Positions 63,626-64,000 of a stretch of 64,000 nucleotides of DNA are shown in pieces. The stretch is from Swingsia samuiensis (GTDB taxonomy: Bacteria; Pseudomonadota; Alphaproteobacteria; Acetobacterales; Acetobacteraceae). Location of the stretch: assembly GCF_006542355.1 (NCBI RefSeq), contig NZ_CP038141.1:1301001-1365000 (forward strand), in the 5' to 3' direction. Both the position numbers and the translations under genes were made by a program. The notes below the pieces were generated by a model. It searched no databases, was not told the origin of the DNA, and saw only the letters and a program-made list of their open reading frames with translations. Each line of letters starts with the position of its first letter. The stretch's first letter is position 1.

Positions 63626-64000
63626 ATGGATATTCAAAAATTTACTGAACGTAGCCAAGGTTTTATTCAGGCTGCTCAAACTATTGCACTGCGGGATTAT
63701 CATCAGCAGTTAACGCCAGAGCATCTTTTGAAGGCTCTTCTTGATGATGATCAGGGGGCGGCATCTGGGTTGATTAAAGCTGCGGGTGGAGACCCGAAAG
63801 CTGTGCAAGCTGCTAACGATGCAGCATTAGCAAGACTCCCAAAAGTACAAGGTGGGGGTGCAGGACAACCCCAAGCCACCCCTGATTTTATACGGCTACT
63901 AGACTCAGCAGAATCTGCGGCTAAAATGGCTGGAGATAGCCACGTAGCGCAAGATCGTCTTTTAATCGCGATTGCCGCAAGCCAAACACCAGCCGGAAAA
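63626..64000 (+). CDS. clpB: ClpB disaggregase, N-terminal part (cut by window edge)
   Basis: The frame from ATG 63626 is open to the window end (125 codons). It encodes the ClpB N-terminal domain: MDIQKFTERSQGFIQAAQTIA, YHQQLTPEHLLKALL, then AAKMAGDSHVAQDRLLIAIA. ClpB resolubilises aggregates with DnaK. A GAGAGGG ribosome site lies before the start. An inverted repeat (TGCCTAA-ATA-TTAGGCA, about 63531-63547) lies in the gap before it. The rest of the protein is outside the window. Confidence 0.9.
   Translation, partial: MDIQKFTERSQGFIQAAQTIALRDYHQQLTPEHLLKALLDDDQGAASGLIKAAGGDPKAVQAANDAALARLPKVQGGGAGQPQATPDFIRLLDSAESAAKMAGDSHVAQDRLLIAIAASQTPAGK

Overview
The window reads as a chromosomal segment of an alphaproteobacterium, most probably an acetic acid bacterium (Acetobacteraceae) of moderate GC content. 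The direct evidence is a circularly permuted two-piece tmRNA of the alphaproteobacterial type (minus strand, about 11262-11510), two OprB-type sugar porins, a long-chain mannitol 2-dehydrogenase-type enzyme, type-2 ArgC, the alphaproteobacterial form of SspB and a HisZ-type HisRS paralogue. The genus cannot be fixed from sequence alone.

Layout. 1-9.8 kb: a POT peptide transporter, two convergent OprB porins sharing a terminator, a DUF1643/peroxiredoxin pair, a lytic transglycosylase with SPOR domain, and a two-gene polysaccharide-type ABC exporter. 9.8-12.7 kb: a VOC protein, sspB, tmRNA, thyX and an unlisted 53-aa membrane protein. 13-17.7 kb: a four-gene efflux operon (DUF1656, HlyD adaptor, FUSC pump, outer-membrane channel). 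17.8-24.1 kb: an accessory block with three minus-strand genes of unknown function, one of them a large secreted protein, and two AT-rich plus-strand genes, one a GT92-like glycosyltransferase. 24.4-27.3 kb: two cysteine-nucleophile alpha/beta hydrolases divergent from a LysR regulator, with a perfect palindrome between them.

27.3-37.2 kb is a mosaic island: several broken IS6-like insertion sequences, two VapBC-type toxin-antitoxin pairs, an orphan type VI secretion cargo cassette (Eag chaperone, prePAAR-PAAR effector, candidate immunity protein), a WGR protein/tyrosine recombinase pair beside a strong inverted repeat, an extremely AT-rich membrane protein, a broken kinase-like gene, and the 3' part of an integrase pointing at the 3' end of a tRNA-Thr gene. 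The last arrangement is the usual geometry of an island integrated at a tRNA.

37.2-64 kb is ordinary core genome: a small lipoprotein and Mrp/ApbC, a Do-type protease, a FUSC-like protein, polyol dehydrogenase, a TerB/J-domain chaperone, the late queuosine genes queG, tgt and queA, mazG, argC, tRNA-Leu, serC, hisZ, purA, ftsY, mtaB, dapF, a methyltransferase, a DEAD-box helicase, PPK2, an SDR enzyme, UPF0301/AlgH, an aldo-keto reductase and the start of clpB. Two points in this core are notable: Tgt lacks the usual three zinc-binding cysteines, and tmRNA sits directly upstream of the gene for SspB, the adaptor that delivers tmRNA-tagged proteins to ClpXP.

All functional calls come from reading motifs by eye; no database search was possible.
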